Shown piece by piece: positions 14,727 through 21,493 of a DNA stretch of 27,014 bases. Source of the DNA: Candidatus Gastranaerophilales bacterium (lineage in GTDB: Bacteria; Cyanobacteriota; Vampirovibrionia; Gastranaerophilales; Gastranaerophilaceae). The notes under the pieces are model-generated. The model had not been told where the DNA came from. It worked only from the letters and a program-made list of their open reading frames with translations, and did not search any database. The translations under genes were made by a program, and so were the position numbers. How positions within the stretch are numbered: position 1 is the first letter of the stretch; each line of letters starts with the position of its first letter. The stretch lies in NCBI GenBank assembly GCA_944323495.1, contig CALUSZ010000090.1, positions 1 through 27,014 of the forward strand, read 5' to 3'.

Positions 14727-14960
14727 TTATAATAAAGTAACTTTTATTAATCCTTTTTTTTCAAGTTTTTGGGCAAACTCTACAAATTTGCCCGTATTGC
14801 CGACATCGTGGCAGTATGAAATTAAATAATCGCTATTTTGAATCATATACCGATTAGCTTGGACAATAGCATAAGGTTTTGGCACCTTTTCCATACCTTC
14901 AGAAGTAGGTTGGGTGAAACCCGACAATAACCTTTTTATTATTATACAAAAATCTAGTAG
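14727..14960 (-). pseudogene. Remnant of a SLOG-fold (DUF1273/YpsA-like) protein
   Basis: The open frame encodes only the C-terminal third of a SLOG-fold nucleotide-binding protein: EGMEKVPKPYAI, then NRYMIQNSDYLISY, then a helix and a final hydrophobic strand. In complete relatives this matches the E-x-V-P-x-R-(F/Y)-A-I / RN-(R/K)-W-M segment, but the N-terminal Rossmann half is absent. The frame upstream has no ATG and stops at 14961-14963. It lies just downstream of the tRNA-Arg 3' end, a common insertion site for mobile DNA, so it may be debris of a lost element. Confidence 0.6.
14730..14763 (+). terminator. Possible weak terminator after the zinc ATPase
   Basis: An AT-only 7-bp stem (14730-14736 with 14743-14749), then TCC and a run of ten T from 14754. 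It is the only hairpin after the ATPase stop at 14722; stability is doubtful. Confidence 0.35.
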
Positions 14961-15033
14961 TTATACTATCGAGTCAGACTGGTAGTTTTAATTTCAGCTG
15001 GTAGTAATATTTTTTAGTAAAGAAAAAAGTAAG

Positions 15034-15109
15034 TGCGCCTGGAGGGAGTCGAACCCACGGCAGACAAGGTTTAGGAAACCTCCGCTCTATCCTACTGAGC
15101 TACAAGCGC
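15034..15109 (-). tRNA. tRNA-Arg (anticodon CCU)
   Basis: On the minus strand the cloverleaf folds as acceptor GCGCTTG/CAGGCGC, D arm GCTC/GAGC, anticodon stem GAGGT/ACCTT with loop TTCCTAA (anticodon CCT, reads AGG), T loop TTCGACT and discriminator A at 15034. CCA is not encoded. Oddities: a 7-base variable loop, a T-T mismatch at the second pair of the T stem, and leader and trailer that can pair to extend the acceptor stem. Confidence 0.92.
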
Positions 15110-15153
15110 TTACTTTTTCTGCACATGTTTTAGTATAATCAAATATTACTACC

Positions 15154-15182
15154 TTGTAAAGCTTTTTTAAAAATGCTAAAAT
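15154..15182 (+). promoter_or_regulatory. Promoter of the CgeB-like glycosyltransferase gene
   Basis: TTGTAA (15154-15159), 17-bp spacer, TGC-TAAAAT extended -10 (15177-15182). The ATG at 15192 begins 10 bases after the -10, leaving a leader of only about 0-4 bases and no Shine-Dalgarno. Confidence 0.6.
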
Positions 15183-15191
15183 GTATTGAGT

Positions 15192-16133
15192 ATGAAAAGA
15201 ATTTTAGCAATCCTGCCAGTGAGCATAGGAGGGAGACTTACAACCAGCAGTATAATAGACGGCTTTCGCCAGAACGGGTGCGAGGTCGTAGTATTTGATG
15301 AGCTGTTTGATAAGAATTTAAAAGAACTCTTAAAGGGTGAGTATGATTTTATTGCCGGGTATGATTTTTCAGGCCTCAAGATTAAGGTTGATAACAATTT
15401 ACAAATTCCTTCTATTAATTATTTTTCAGATGATATAAGAAGCAGGACTTCCGGTGACGAGTGGGAAAAGTATCTGCCGTATCTTGAAGAGGAGGATAAT
15501 TATACCTTTTATTGGGATAAGGTTTTAACCGAGTATGAAAATTTTAAGAATATTCACTATCTGCCGCATTTTGTAAACTTTGAGATTTATAAGGATTTAG
15601 GTATCGAGCCGGAATTTGATTTAATGTTTGCGGGGAGATTGGATACGGACTACAGGCTTAGCTTTTTCGAAGAGCTTGTAACTAAGCTGCCGCATCTTAA
15701 TGTTGCCTGGTTTGCAATTGACAGGCATTATAAAGATGCGAAAAAAAGGGCTGTGTATCCTGAAATAATTGATTTATGCTATAGGGGTTTTATTGATAAT
15801 GAGCCGGATATGGCAAAAGCTATTAATAATTCTAAAATAGTTTTTAATATGAATTCTCAAGGTATATCATCACTAAATTACAGGACATTTCAGACGGCTG
15901 CCTGCAAAAGGCTTATGATAAGTGATTTTCGGGAGGAGCTGGCATTGTTTGACGGGGAGATGCCTTTTTATGAGGATTTCTCAGATTTAATTTTTAAGAT
16001 AGAAAGTTATCTCGATGATAGAGAAGCTTATTCAAAGATTGTAGAAAGTTGTTACAGGATAGCTAAACAAAGCCACAATTCAAAAGATTGTGTGCGTTAT
16101 ATTTTAAAGACAGTTAGCTCATCTGCTAAGTAA
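15192..16133 (+). CDS. CgeB-like glycosyltransferase (GT-B fold)
   Basis: Protein of 313 residues resembling the CgeB/spore-maturation-type family of GT-B glycosyltransferases (found widely outside spore formers). The N-terminal half is Rossmann-like (KRILAILPVSIGGR). The second half has FDLMFAGRLD, then NNSKIVFNMNSQG and YRTFQTAACKRLMISDF, the usual motif in which the nucleotide-sugar site is built. The acceptor is unknown; envelope polysaccharide is a fair guess given the convergent PAP2 phosphatase. ATG 15192 is preferred over TTG 15186 because the latter falls at or before the predicted transcription start. The 3' end overlaps the PAP2 gene by 15 bases. Confidence 0.78.
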   Translation: MKRILAILPVSIGGRLTTSSIIDGFRQNGCEVVVFDELFDKNLKELLKGEYDFIAGYDFSGLKIKVDNNLQIPSINYFSDDIRSRTSGDEWEKYLPYLEEEDNYTFYWDKVLTEYENFKNIHYLPHFVNFEIYKDLGIEPEFDLMFAGRLDTDYRLSFFEELVTKLPHLNVAWFAIDRHYKDAKKRAVYPEIIDLCYRGFIDNEPDMAKAINNSKIVFNMNSQGISSLNYRTFQTAACKRLMISDFREELALFDGEMPFYEDFSDLIFKIESYLDDREAYSKIVESCYRIAKQSHNSKDCVRYILKTVSSSAK

Positions 16134-16739
16134 TTTTGAAGTTATTATAAAGAGATTAACCATTCCAAAACCTAAAAATGCACCTGCAATAACATCAACA
16201 GGATAATGAACCCCGAGCCACAGTCTTGAAACGGCAACAAGCATAATCCAGAGACCAAAAAGGATTATCAAAAAATATCTCCAAAAATCTGATTTAACGT
16301 AATGTATTACAAGGTAGATTAAGATTCCATAGAAACACATTGTTGTTGAGGTATGACCTGAGGGGAAACTAAATTCCGGATAAGTACAGGGTCTTTCTCT
16401 GCATACAAAGTTTTTGATAAAAATAGTTACTGCGTATGTTGCCTGGGTAAAAAATATCAAAAGAAATGTTTTGACATAATGTTTGTGTGATACCAAAACA
16501 CTTCCGGCTGCGATTTGCGGCCAAAGCATTTGATAAGGGCGCCCAAATTCGGTTACAAATTGTGCAAACGAAACCGGATAGGGAGAAAGCGCAAGCCTGA
16601 TTGAGTGCAGAACATTTGCGTCGAACTGGGTAAGTCCCGGCATGTATAGTACTAATATCGTAAGAACTGCCAATACTACGATTGATATAATAACATAGTT
16701 AATATTTAGAGCTATTCCGTATTCCTGATGTTTTGCCAT
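16119..16739 (-). CDS. PAP2-family membrane phosphatase
   Basis: Integral membrane lipid phosphatase of 206 residues with several hydrophobic helices. The three PAP2 motifs are intact: K109-x6-R116-P117 (KNFVCRERP), PSGHT at 126-130 and S171-R172...H178YPVD182. Likely substrates are undecaprenyl pyrophosphate (lipid carrier recycling) or phosphatidylglycerol phosphate; the sequence alone does not decide. It is the third gene of the ftsH operon, 12 bases after the preceding gene, with AGGAAAA upstream of the ATG. Its 3' end overlaps the convergent glycosyltransferase by 15 bases. Confidence 0.9.
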   Translation of the reverse strand: MAKHQEYGIALNINYVIISIVVLAVLTILVLYMPGLTQFDANVLHSIRLALSPYPVSFAQFVTEFGRPYQMLWPQIAAGSVLVSHKHYVKTFLLIFFTQATYAVTIFIKNFVCRERPCTYPEFSFPSGHTSTTMCFYGILIYLVIHYVKSDFWRYFLIILFGLWIMLVAVSRLWLGVHYPVDVIAGAFLGFGMVNLFIITSKLLSR

Positions 16740-16751
16740 ATAAAAATTTTC

Positions 16752-17252
16752 CTATATACCGCATTTAACTTTGAGCAGAATATCAACTGCCCGATTAAAA
16801 ACAGCGGCTGCTAAAGGTGTAATTTCGCTTATGCATACTGCAAAAAAGAATAGTGCAGAGCCTGCTGCGATTAATTTTTGAATATCAGAAAACATAAACA
16901 CTTTATTTTTTCTGCTTTCTGCAATTCCTTCGTACTCATCAGTAAAAGGTTTTACCGGAAGTTTTTCTTCTATTTTTTCTATAACATCAGAGTATTTTAT
17001 TTTAATAAGTGTATTATAAGAATCGACATTCATCCACCATAGAGCGCTTACAGAAACTCCGAGCAGAGCAAATATAAGAGTTGCTGTAATTTTATTTAAG
17101 AAAATGACGTTGTTAGTATAAATCAGTGCGAAAATAAGCACTACTACTGCTGTCATATAAAATTTATTTGTTCTAAAATTTCTGTCAATAAAATTTTCTT
17201 TTTGTGCACAATAAGACTTGTACTCATTAAAGATTAATTCATCTCTATCCAT
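16752..17252 (-). CDS. Unknown membrane protein cotranscribed with ftsH
   Basis: Protein of 166 residues with about three hydrophobic helices: two close together (TAVVVLIFALIYT and ATLIFALLGVSVSALWW) and one near the C-terminus (AAGSALFFFAVCI). Between them is a charged cytosolic loop. The N-terminal EYKSYCAQKENFIDRN is reminiscent of small membrane proteins whose function is unknown. ATG 17252 is chosen because AAGGAG lies 6 bases upstream; an open frame to 17321 runs inside ftsH and is unlikely. The start overlaps the ftsH stop by 8 bases (ATGgaTAG), indicating translational coupling and perhaps a role as FtsH partner or substrate. Confidence 0.75.
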   Translation of the reverse strand: MDRDELIFNEYKSYCAQKENFIDRNFRTNKFYMTAVVVLIFALIYTNNVIFLNKITATLIFALLGVSVSALWWMNVDSYNTLIKIKYSDVIEKIEEKLPVKPFTDEYEGIAESRKNKVFMFSDIQKLIAAGSALFFFAVCISEITPLAAAVFNRAVDILLKVKCGI

Positions 17253-19164
17253 TCTGCTCTCCTTCTTCGTTGGAATTATCAGCTTCCGTTGCGGTAATCT
17301 CTCCTCTTTGAACTCTGACATCTCTCATCAAATCTTCAAACTCTTTTTCATCAAGAGTCTCTTTTTCAAGAAGATTTTTTGCAATGTATTCAAGCATGTC
17401 TCTGTTTTCGCTCAATAACTTCTTTGCGCTGTCATATTGAGCATCAACAATTTTCTTAACTTCTTTATCAATATCCGCAGCAATTTCTTCTGAGAAATCT
17501 CTTGTATTTCCGAAATTTCTGCCCATAAATACGTGTTCCTGATCTTTTCCGTAAGCAAGATTTCCCATCTTCTCGCTCATACCGTAAGTTGTAACCATGC
17601 TTCTGGCCAGAGCCGAAACTTTTTCCAGGTCGTTAGACGCTCCAGTTGTAACGTTATCTTTACCGTAGATTAACTCTTCTGCAACTCTTCCTCCGAGAAT
17701 CATTGTAATTCTATCTAACAGCTGGTTTTTGCGCATAGTAAGATGGTCCTTTTCAGGCAGTGTTAAAGTTATACCTAAGGCCATACCGCGCGGAATAATT
17801 GAAACTTTATGCAGAGGATCGCAATTTTTAAGTAATTTTGCAAGCAGAGCATGACCGACTTCATGGTATGCAGTATTTTCTTTTTCTTCGTCCGAAATTA
17901 TTCTGCTTTTCTTTTCAGGACCTGCCATTACTTTATCAATAGCTTCTTCCAAATCCGGCATTTCAATTTCGGATTTATCATGCCTTGCTGCTAAAAGAGC
18001 CGCTTCATTGAGTAAATTCTGTAAATCTGCACCGGTAAATCCCGGGGTTCTTTTGGCAAGAGTTTTTAAATCAACTTCTTTAGAAAGCGGTTTATTCTTT
18101 GCATGAACATTCAAAATCTGTTCGCGTCCTAAAACATCAGGTTTATTAATAACAATCTGTCTGTCAAATCTCCCCGGTCTAAGTAGTGCGTTATCTAAGA
18201 TATCAGGCCTGTTAGTAGCAGCCAGAATGATTATATTAGTATTTTCATCAAACCCGTCCATCTCAACAAGGAGCTGGTTAAGAGTCTGCTCTCTTTCATC
18301 GTGTCCACCGCCTAAACCTGCACCTCTCTGGCGTCCGACTGCATCAATTTCATCAATAAATACGATACATGGCTGGTGTTTTTTCGCTTGTTCAAACAAA
18401 TCTCTTACACGCGAAGCACCAACACCAACGAACATTTCAACAAAGTCGGAACCGCTTATAGAAAAGAACGGAACACCTGCTTCTCCTGCAACAGCTTTTG
18501 CCATCAATGTTTTACCTGTACCGGGCGAGCCTACAAGGAGTACGCCCTTTGGAATCTTTGCTCCGAGTTTAACATATTTATCCGAGTGTTTGAGAAAATC
18601 AACGATTTCTTCAAGTTCTTTTCTCTCTTCATCAATACCTGCAACATCTGCAAATGTTGTTTTTACTTTGCTGTCCATAAGCATTTTGGCTCTGCTTTTA
18701 CCAAAAGACATTGCCTGCGCTCCGCCTGCCTGTATTGATTTTATAATTAGCATAATAAATCCGAGAACTAAAAGTATTGTAATCAAAGAAGAACCTATTC
18801 CAAACGCTGAACCGGATTCGCTTGCTCTTTTAGCGCTGATTTCAACGTTATTTTCTTCTAATTTGTTAAGCACATCGGAATTTTCCGGCAAAACTACTTT
18901 ATATTGGAGTTTTGGGGGCCTTACCTCTCCATATAACGGATTAGTCGTTGTCTTTTTTGTTTCCGGCTGATTTACAGGTAATGCAATCAAAGAGTCCTTA
19001 CCCATATCAACGCTTTTGATTTCTTTATTTTCAACTTTTTGCAGAAAAGCAGTATAAGAAATCTCCTGCGTGCTGGAAGTAGGCCCTGAAAACAGCATTG
19101 AAACAAATGCCAGAACCATTATCCCTAATATAACGTACATTCCGATTGATTGATTTTTATTCAT
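17245..19164 (-). CDS. ftsH: ATP-dependent zinc metalloprotease FtsH
   Basis: Membrane-bound AAA+ protease of 639 residues that extracts and degrades membrane and short-lived cytosolic proteins as a hexamer. Two membrane helices (about residues 8-25 and 124-142) flank a periplasmic domain. Next come Walker A GSPGTGKT (212-219), Walker [10 protein letters not shown], the second region of homology ([19 protein letters not shown]) and the zinc site HEVGH (near residue 434). The tail is acidic and poorly conserved. The start has AAAGGAG 5 bases upstream. First gene of a three-gene minus-strand operon. Confidence 0.98.
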   Translation of the reverse strand: MNKNQSIGMYVILGIMVLAFVSMLFSGPTSSTQEISYTAFLQKVENKEIKSVDMGKDSLIALPVNQPETKKTTTNPLYGEVRPPKLQYKVVLPENSDVLNKLEENNVEISAKRASESGSAFGIGSSLITILLVLGFIMLIIKSIQAGGAQAMSFGKSRAKMLMDSKVKTTFADVAGIDEERKELEEIVDFLKHSDKYVKLGAKIPKGVLLVGSPGTGKTLMAKAVAGEAGVPFFSISGSDFVEMFVGVGASRVRDLFEQAKKHQPCIVFIDEIDAVGRQRGAGLGGGHDEREQTLNQLLVEMDGFDENTNIIILAATNRPDILDNALLRPGRFDRQIVINKPDVLGREQILNVHAKNKPLSKEVDLKTLAKRTPGFTGADLQNLLNEAALLAARHDKSEIEMPDLEEAIDKVMAGPEKKSRIISDEEKENTAYHEVGHALLAKLLKNCDPLHKVSIIPRGMALGITLTLPEKDHLTMRKNQLLDRITMILGGRVAEELIYGKDNVTTGASNDLEKVSALARSMVTTYGMSEKMGNLAYGKDQEHVFMGRNFGNTRDFSEEIAADIDKEVKKIVDAQYDSAKKLLSENRDMLEYIAKNLLEKETLDEKEFEDLMRDVRVQRGEITATEADNSNEEGEQNG

Positions 19165-19229
19165 AGTGCTCCTTTTTTAATTAACGGACTTATTGAGAGT
19201 TTAAAAACCCGACTCCTTTATTGTTCCAT

Positions 19230-19238
19230 ATTATAACA
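19230..19238 (-). promoter_or_regulatory. Extended -10 promoter of ftsH
   Basis: On the minus strand TGT-TATAAT is a perfect extended -10. Transcription would start near 19223, giving a leader of about 60 bases before the ftsH ATG. No convincing -35 is seen. Confidence 0.5.
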
Positions 19239-19318
19239 TAAATGTAAACTTTTATTTACTAGAAGTCAATTTTTTTTAAATGAAAAACTTTATATATATA
19301 AATGGATATTAATACGTT

Positions 19319-20212
19319 ATGAGCGCACATAATTTTTGGCACAATTTTACACACGGTTTTATGCACGGAATGTTCGGGAACAGTCCGTTTTTTGGCTGCT
19401 GGGGCAACTTTGGGCCTATGTGGGGAAATCCATTTATGTTTGGTGGGTTTAACTCCTGTTTCAATCCTTTTGGATTTAATAGCAGCATATTTCTGACTCC
19501 GAGTGTAATGAACACCGGTTTTTATCCTCTTATGCCAGAGATGTCGCCGCCGTCTTTCAATTTTAATGATAATATGAATCAATTATTCCCAACAAATAAT
19601 GTTTGGGATAATGTGGCAAGACAAAATGCCGGCCTGAGAGTATTTGATACGTTTGTAAAAACACAACCTCAGGGTAGTATCTCAGACGAAGATGTAAAAA
19701 CTACAAAACGTGATGATAACGGTTCTGTTCAAACCTCATATGTTTCAAAAAAATCAACAGCTTTAAATCTTAACGATACTAAGTTAACAGATAAATTTAC
19801 CGGTTCTGCAGAACAGTTGAATAAAGTTCTTGGCAGAAAAGATGGTGTATTAAAAAATAAGGGGCAGGTATTTTTAGATGCACAAGAACGTTATGGCGTA
19901 AACGCTGCAATACTTGCTGCAATATGTATTAACGAAAGCGGATACGGCACCAGTTCCCTTGCCAGAACAAAGAATAATGTCGGTGGAGTAAGTCAGGGTA
20001 AGGGATTTAAGTCATACAAGAGTGTTGACGAATGTATTATGGATATGGCAAGATTCTTGAAATCAGGTTATATAGATAAAGGGCTTGTGACAATCGAACA
20101 AGTCGGAAAGAAATATTGTCCAGTCGGCGACCCGAGAGATACAAAGGGCTTAAATGCAGGCTGGGGAAGTGCTGTTGCCAGTATTACAAATAAAATAGAA
20201 ACTCTCGCATAA
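19319..20212 (+). CDS. GH73-type peptidoglycan hydrolase with Phe/Gly/Asn-rich N-terminus
   Basis: 297 residues. The C-terminal half (about 180-295) is a glucosaminidase/FlgJ-like domain: FLDAQERYGVNAAILAAICI, catalytic E206 in INESGYGTSSLA, NNVGGV, and the FKSYKSVDECI segment. It should cleave wall glycan strands. The first ~60 residues are extremely rich in Phe, Gly, Asn, Met and Trp with several His (for example HGFMHGMFG and GPMWGNPFMFGGF), and there is no Sec signal peptide, so how it reaches the wall is unclear. A Ser/Thr/Asp linker joins the two parts. No strong Shine-Dalgarno precedes ATG 19319. A plus-strand terminator follows at 20259-20294. Confidence 0.82.
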   Translation: MSAHNFWHNFTHGFMHGMFGNSPFFGCWGNFGPMWGNPFMFGGFNSCFNPFGFNSSIFLTPSVMNTGFYPLMPEMSPPSFNFNDNMNQLFPTNNVWDNVARQNAGLRVFDTFVKTQPQGSISDEDVKTTKRDDNGSVQTSYVSKKSTALNLNDTKLTDKFTGSAEQLNKVLGRKDGVLKNKGQVFLDAQERYGVNAAILAAICINESGYGTSSLARTKNNVGGVSQGKGFKSYKSVDECIMDMARFLKSGYIDKGLVTIEQVGKKYCPVGDPRDTKGLNAGWGSAVASITNKIETLA

Positions 20213-20240
20213 AAAAAAGCCGTTTCTTATGAGAACGGCT
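20211..20240 (-). terminator. Hairpin with U-run on the minus strand
   Basis: The 7-bp stem AGCCGTT/AACGGCT (20218-20224 with 20234-20240) is followed on the minus strand by eight T. It would stop antisense transcripts entering the GH73 gene from the right; no minus-strand gene is seen there. On the plus strand it has no T-run. Confidence 0.6.
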
Positions 20241-20258
20241 ACCAGACTTGGGGAGGAG

Positions 20259-20294
20259 GTATGAAAAACCTCTAAAGTTTTCCATACTTTTTTT
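20259..20294 (+). terminator. Terminator of the GH73 gene
   Basis: Two 5-bp stem blocks, GTATG/CATAC and AAAAC/GTTTT, separated by one A-C mismatch (20259-20269 with 20277-20287), a 7-base loop and seven T (20288-20294). It lies about 46 bases after the stop. Confidence 0.75.
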
Positions 20295-20359
20295 ATCGGA
20301 ATAAATATTTTTTTCTTTAGTATTTGGTGAAAAATCTCATACATTTGGGGGAGGCGGGT

Positions 20360-20401
20360 AAATGTAACATAAAATGTAACACAATACATATTCTGTTACA
20401 T
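20360..20401. repeat. Three copies of ATGTAACA (two direct, one inverted) next to a -10 box
   Basis: AAATGTAACA occurs at 20360-20369 and 20372-20381 (12-bp period), and the inverted TGTTACAT at 20394-20401. A perfect TATAAT follows at 20407-20412. The layout resembles a regulator-binding array for the promoter. The 295-base gene-free stretch 20213-20507 otherwise holds only hairpin terminators. Confidence 0.55.
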
Positions 20402-20406
20402 AATAC

Positions 20407-20412
20407 TATAAT
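20407..20412 (+). promoter_or_regulatory. TATAAT -10 box immediately before a terminator hairpin
   Basis: Perfect TATAAT. The predicted start (about 20419-20420) coincides with the first base of the hairpin at 20420, so any transcript would be a roughly 30-base hairpin RNA. No clear -35; the ATGTAACA repeats may supply activator sites. Confidence 0.3.
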
Positions 20413-20419
20413 ATCATAT

Positions 20420-20450
20420 AACTAAGGGTTTGTGAACCCTTAGTTTTTTT
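20420..20450 (+). terminator. Strong intrinsic terminator (11-bp perfect stem)
   Basis: Perfect 11-bp stem (20420-20430 with 20435-20445), tetraloop TGTG, then a T-run. It lies upstream of the tail-fibre-type remnant and terminates no visible gene, as the GH73 gene already has a terminator 130 bases earlier. Confidence 0.82.
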
Positions 20451-20504
20451 ATTTTTATAATATTTTGCCTCAAAATTTTCTCAATAATATATAAACTAAA
20501 TGTC

Positions 20505-20768
20505 TATTTACAGAAAGTATTTCCTGATGCTGTAAAAAAAGACGAAAAAGGATATTTGCATATTAGATTTGAAGACATGTTCTATGCTGTGATTAATGCT
20601 GTTAAAGAATTGGACAACAAAATTACTGAAATTGTCCAGAATATTACAGACATTAATTCAACTATAGAAAAACAAAATAAAATTATCAAAGAACAGCAAA
20701 TAATTATTGAAACTCTACAAAAACAAAACAAAGAGTTTGAAAAACGTCTTAAAAAACTAGAAAAATAA
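20505..20768 (+). pseudogene. C-terminal remnant of a phage-tail-type intramolecular chaperone (S74-like) protein
   Basis: The frame encodes YLQKVFPDAVKKDEKGYLHI, then RFEDMFYAVINAVKELDNKI and a long Glu/Lys/Gln coiled coil. This is the helical C-terminal part typical of tail-spike/adhesin chaperone domains (VFP-(E/D)-AV...D-x-x-GY...AIKEL). The N-terminal part with the autocatalytic Ser, and any start codon or ribosome binding site, are missing; only a TTG at 20556 could start a 70-residue peptide. Upstream the frame is closed by TGA at 20432-20434. It is followed by a good terminator, as a complete gene would be. Expression as a small coiled-coil protein cannot be excluded. Confidence 0.6.
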
Positions 20769-20795
20769 TTTTGGCCTCTCACGGGCTATTTGTAC

Positions 20796-20826
20796 GGGCA
20801 GAAATAAAATTTCCGCCCTTTTTTTT
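20796..20826 (+). terminator. Terminator after the tail-type remnant
   Basis: Stem GGGC and GAAAT against ATTTC and GCCC with one A-C mismatch (20796-20805 with 20809-20818), a 3-base loop, then eight T. Confidence 0.82.
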
Positions 20827-20854
20827 CTATTATGAACTTATTTTAAGCAGATAC

Positions 20855-20882
20855 TCGACAATTAATATTTATTTGGTATCAT
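20855..20882 (+). promoter_or_regulatory. Candidate rplI promoter
   Basis: TCGACA (20855-20860), 16-bp spacer, TATCAT (20877-20882), each one mismatch from consensus, about 42 bases before the rplI start. Confidence 0.5.
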
Positions 20883-20924
20883 GAAAACTATACTAGCCCA
20901 ATAATAGTTAAAGGAGAAAAAGAT

Positions 20925-21419
20925 ATGCAGGTAATATTAAAGAAAGAAGTTCAAAATATTGGCGAAGCCGGTGATTTGGTTAATGTAAAAGACGGCTATG
21001 CAAGAAATTTTCTTTTACCAAAAAATTTAGCTGAAGTTGCAACAGAAGGTGCTCTTAAAAATAGAGAACAAAATATGGCAAGAATTCAAGCTAAACAGGA
21101 AAAATTACATCAGGAAGCTTTAGCAAAAGCTGAACAAATTGAAAAATTAGGTTCTATTGAACTTTCTGCTAAAGCAGGAGAAAGCGGTAAATTGTTCGGT
21201 ACTATTACTACTAAGAAACTTTGTGAAGAAATCAAAGAAAAATCCGGTATCGAAATTGACAGAAAAACCGTTTCATTGAATGCACCTATTAACAGAATCG
21301 GTGAATTCACTATGTTAATCAAGTTAACTTCTAAAGTTAAATCTGAATTAAAAGTTATTGTTACAGCATCTGAAGTTGTAAAAGAAACATTAGAAGAAAC
21401 AGAAGAAGCTGAAGCATAG
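20925..21419 (+). CDS. rplI: 50S ribosomal protein L9
   Basis: Large-subunit protein that binds 23S rRNA domain V and influences frame maintenance. The N-terminal domain is canonical (QVILKKEVQNIGEAGD and VKDGYARNFLLPKNLA), followed by the long connecting helix and the C-terminal domain (GKLFGTITTKKL). The last ~15 residues form an extra acidic tail (ETLEETEEAEA), making the protein 164 rather than about 150 residues. The start has AAAGGAG upstream. It is monocistronic: own promoter candidate and terminator, not in the usual rpsF-ssb-rpsR-rplI order. Confidence 0.97.
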   Translation: MQVILKKEVQNIGEAGDLVNVKDGYARNFLLPKNLAEVATEGALKNREQNMARIQAKQEKLHQEALAKAEQIEKLGSIELSAKAGESGKLFGTITTKKLCEEIKEKSGIEIDRKTVSLNAPINRIGEFTMLIKLTSKVKSELKVIVTASEVVKETLEETEEAEA

Positions 21420-21434
21420 TTTAAAATTTGATAT

Positions 21435-21473
21435 AAAACGTGCCGGCTTATTAGTAATTCGGCACGTTTTTTT
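21435..21473 (+). terminator. rplI terminator
   Basis: An 11-bp stem (21435-21445 with 21460-21470, core ACGTGCCG/CGGCACGT), a 14-base loop, and a T-run to 21473. Confidence 0.92.
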
Positions 21474-21493
21474 ATGACAAGCGAGAGAGTATA

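Noticed and set aside
14979..15005. Direct repeat CTGGTAGT (14979-14986 and 14998-15005) in the tRNA trailer region
   Set aside because: Only eight bases, two copies, in AT-rich intergenic DNA; no element boundaries or matching tRNA sequence found.
18227..18970. Long open frame of 247 codons on the plus strand inside ftsH
   Set aside because: It is the complement of the well-supported ftsH frame, Ser/Pro-rich without domain features, and has no ribosome binding site.
20251..20275. Strong GGAGGAGG followed by ATG and a four-codon frame
   Set aside because: The spacing between the purine tract and the ATG is only 1-4 bases and the ATG lies in the stem of the GH73 terminator; treated as chance, though a translated minigene is not excluded.
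20150..20389. 79-codon minus-strand frame across the GH73 3' end
   Set aside because: It reads through two hairpins and the repeat array, has no ribosome binding site and its composition looks non-coding.
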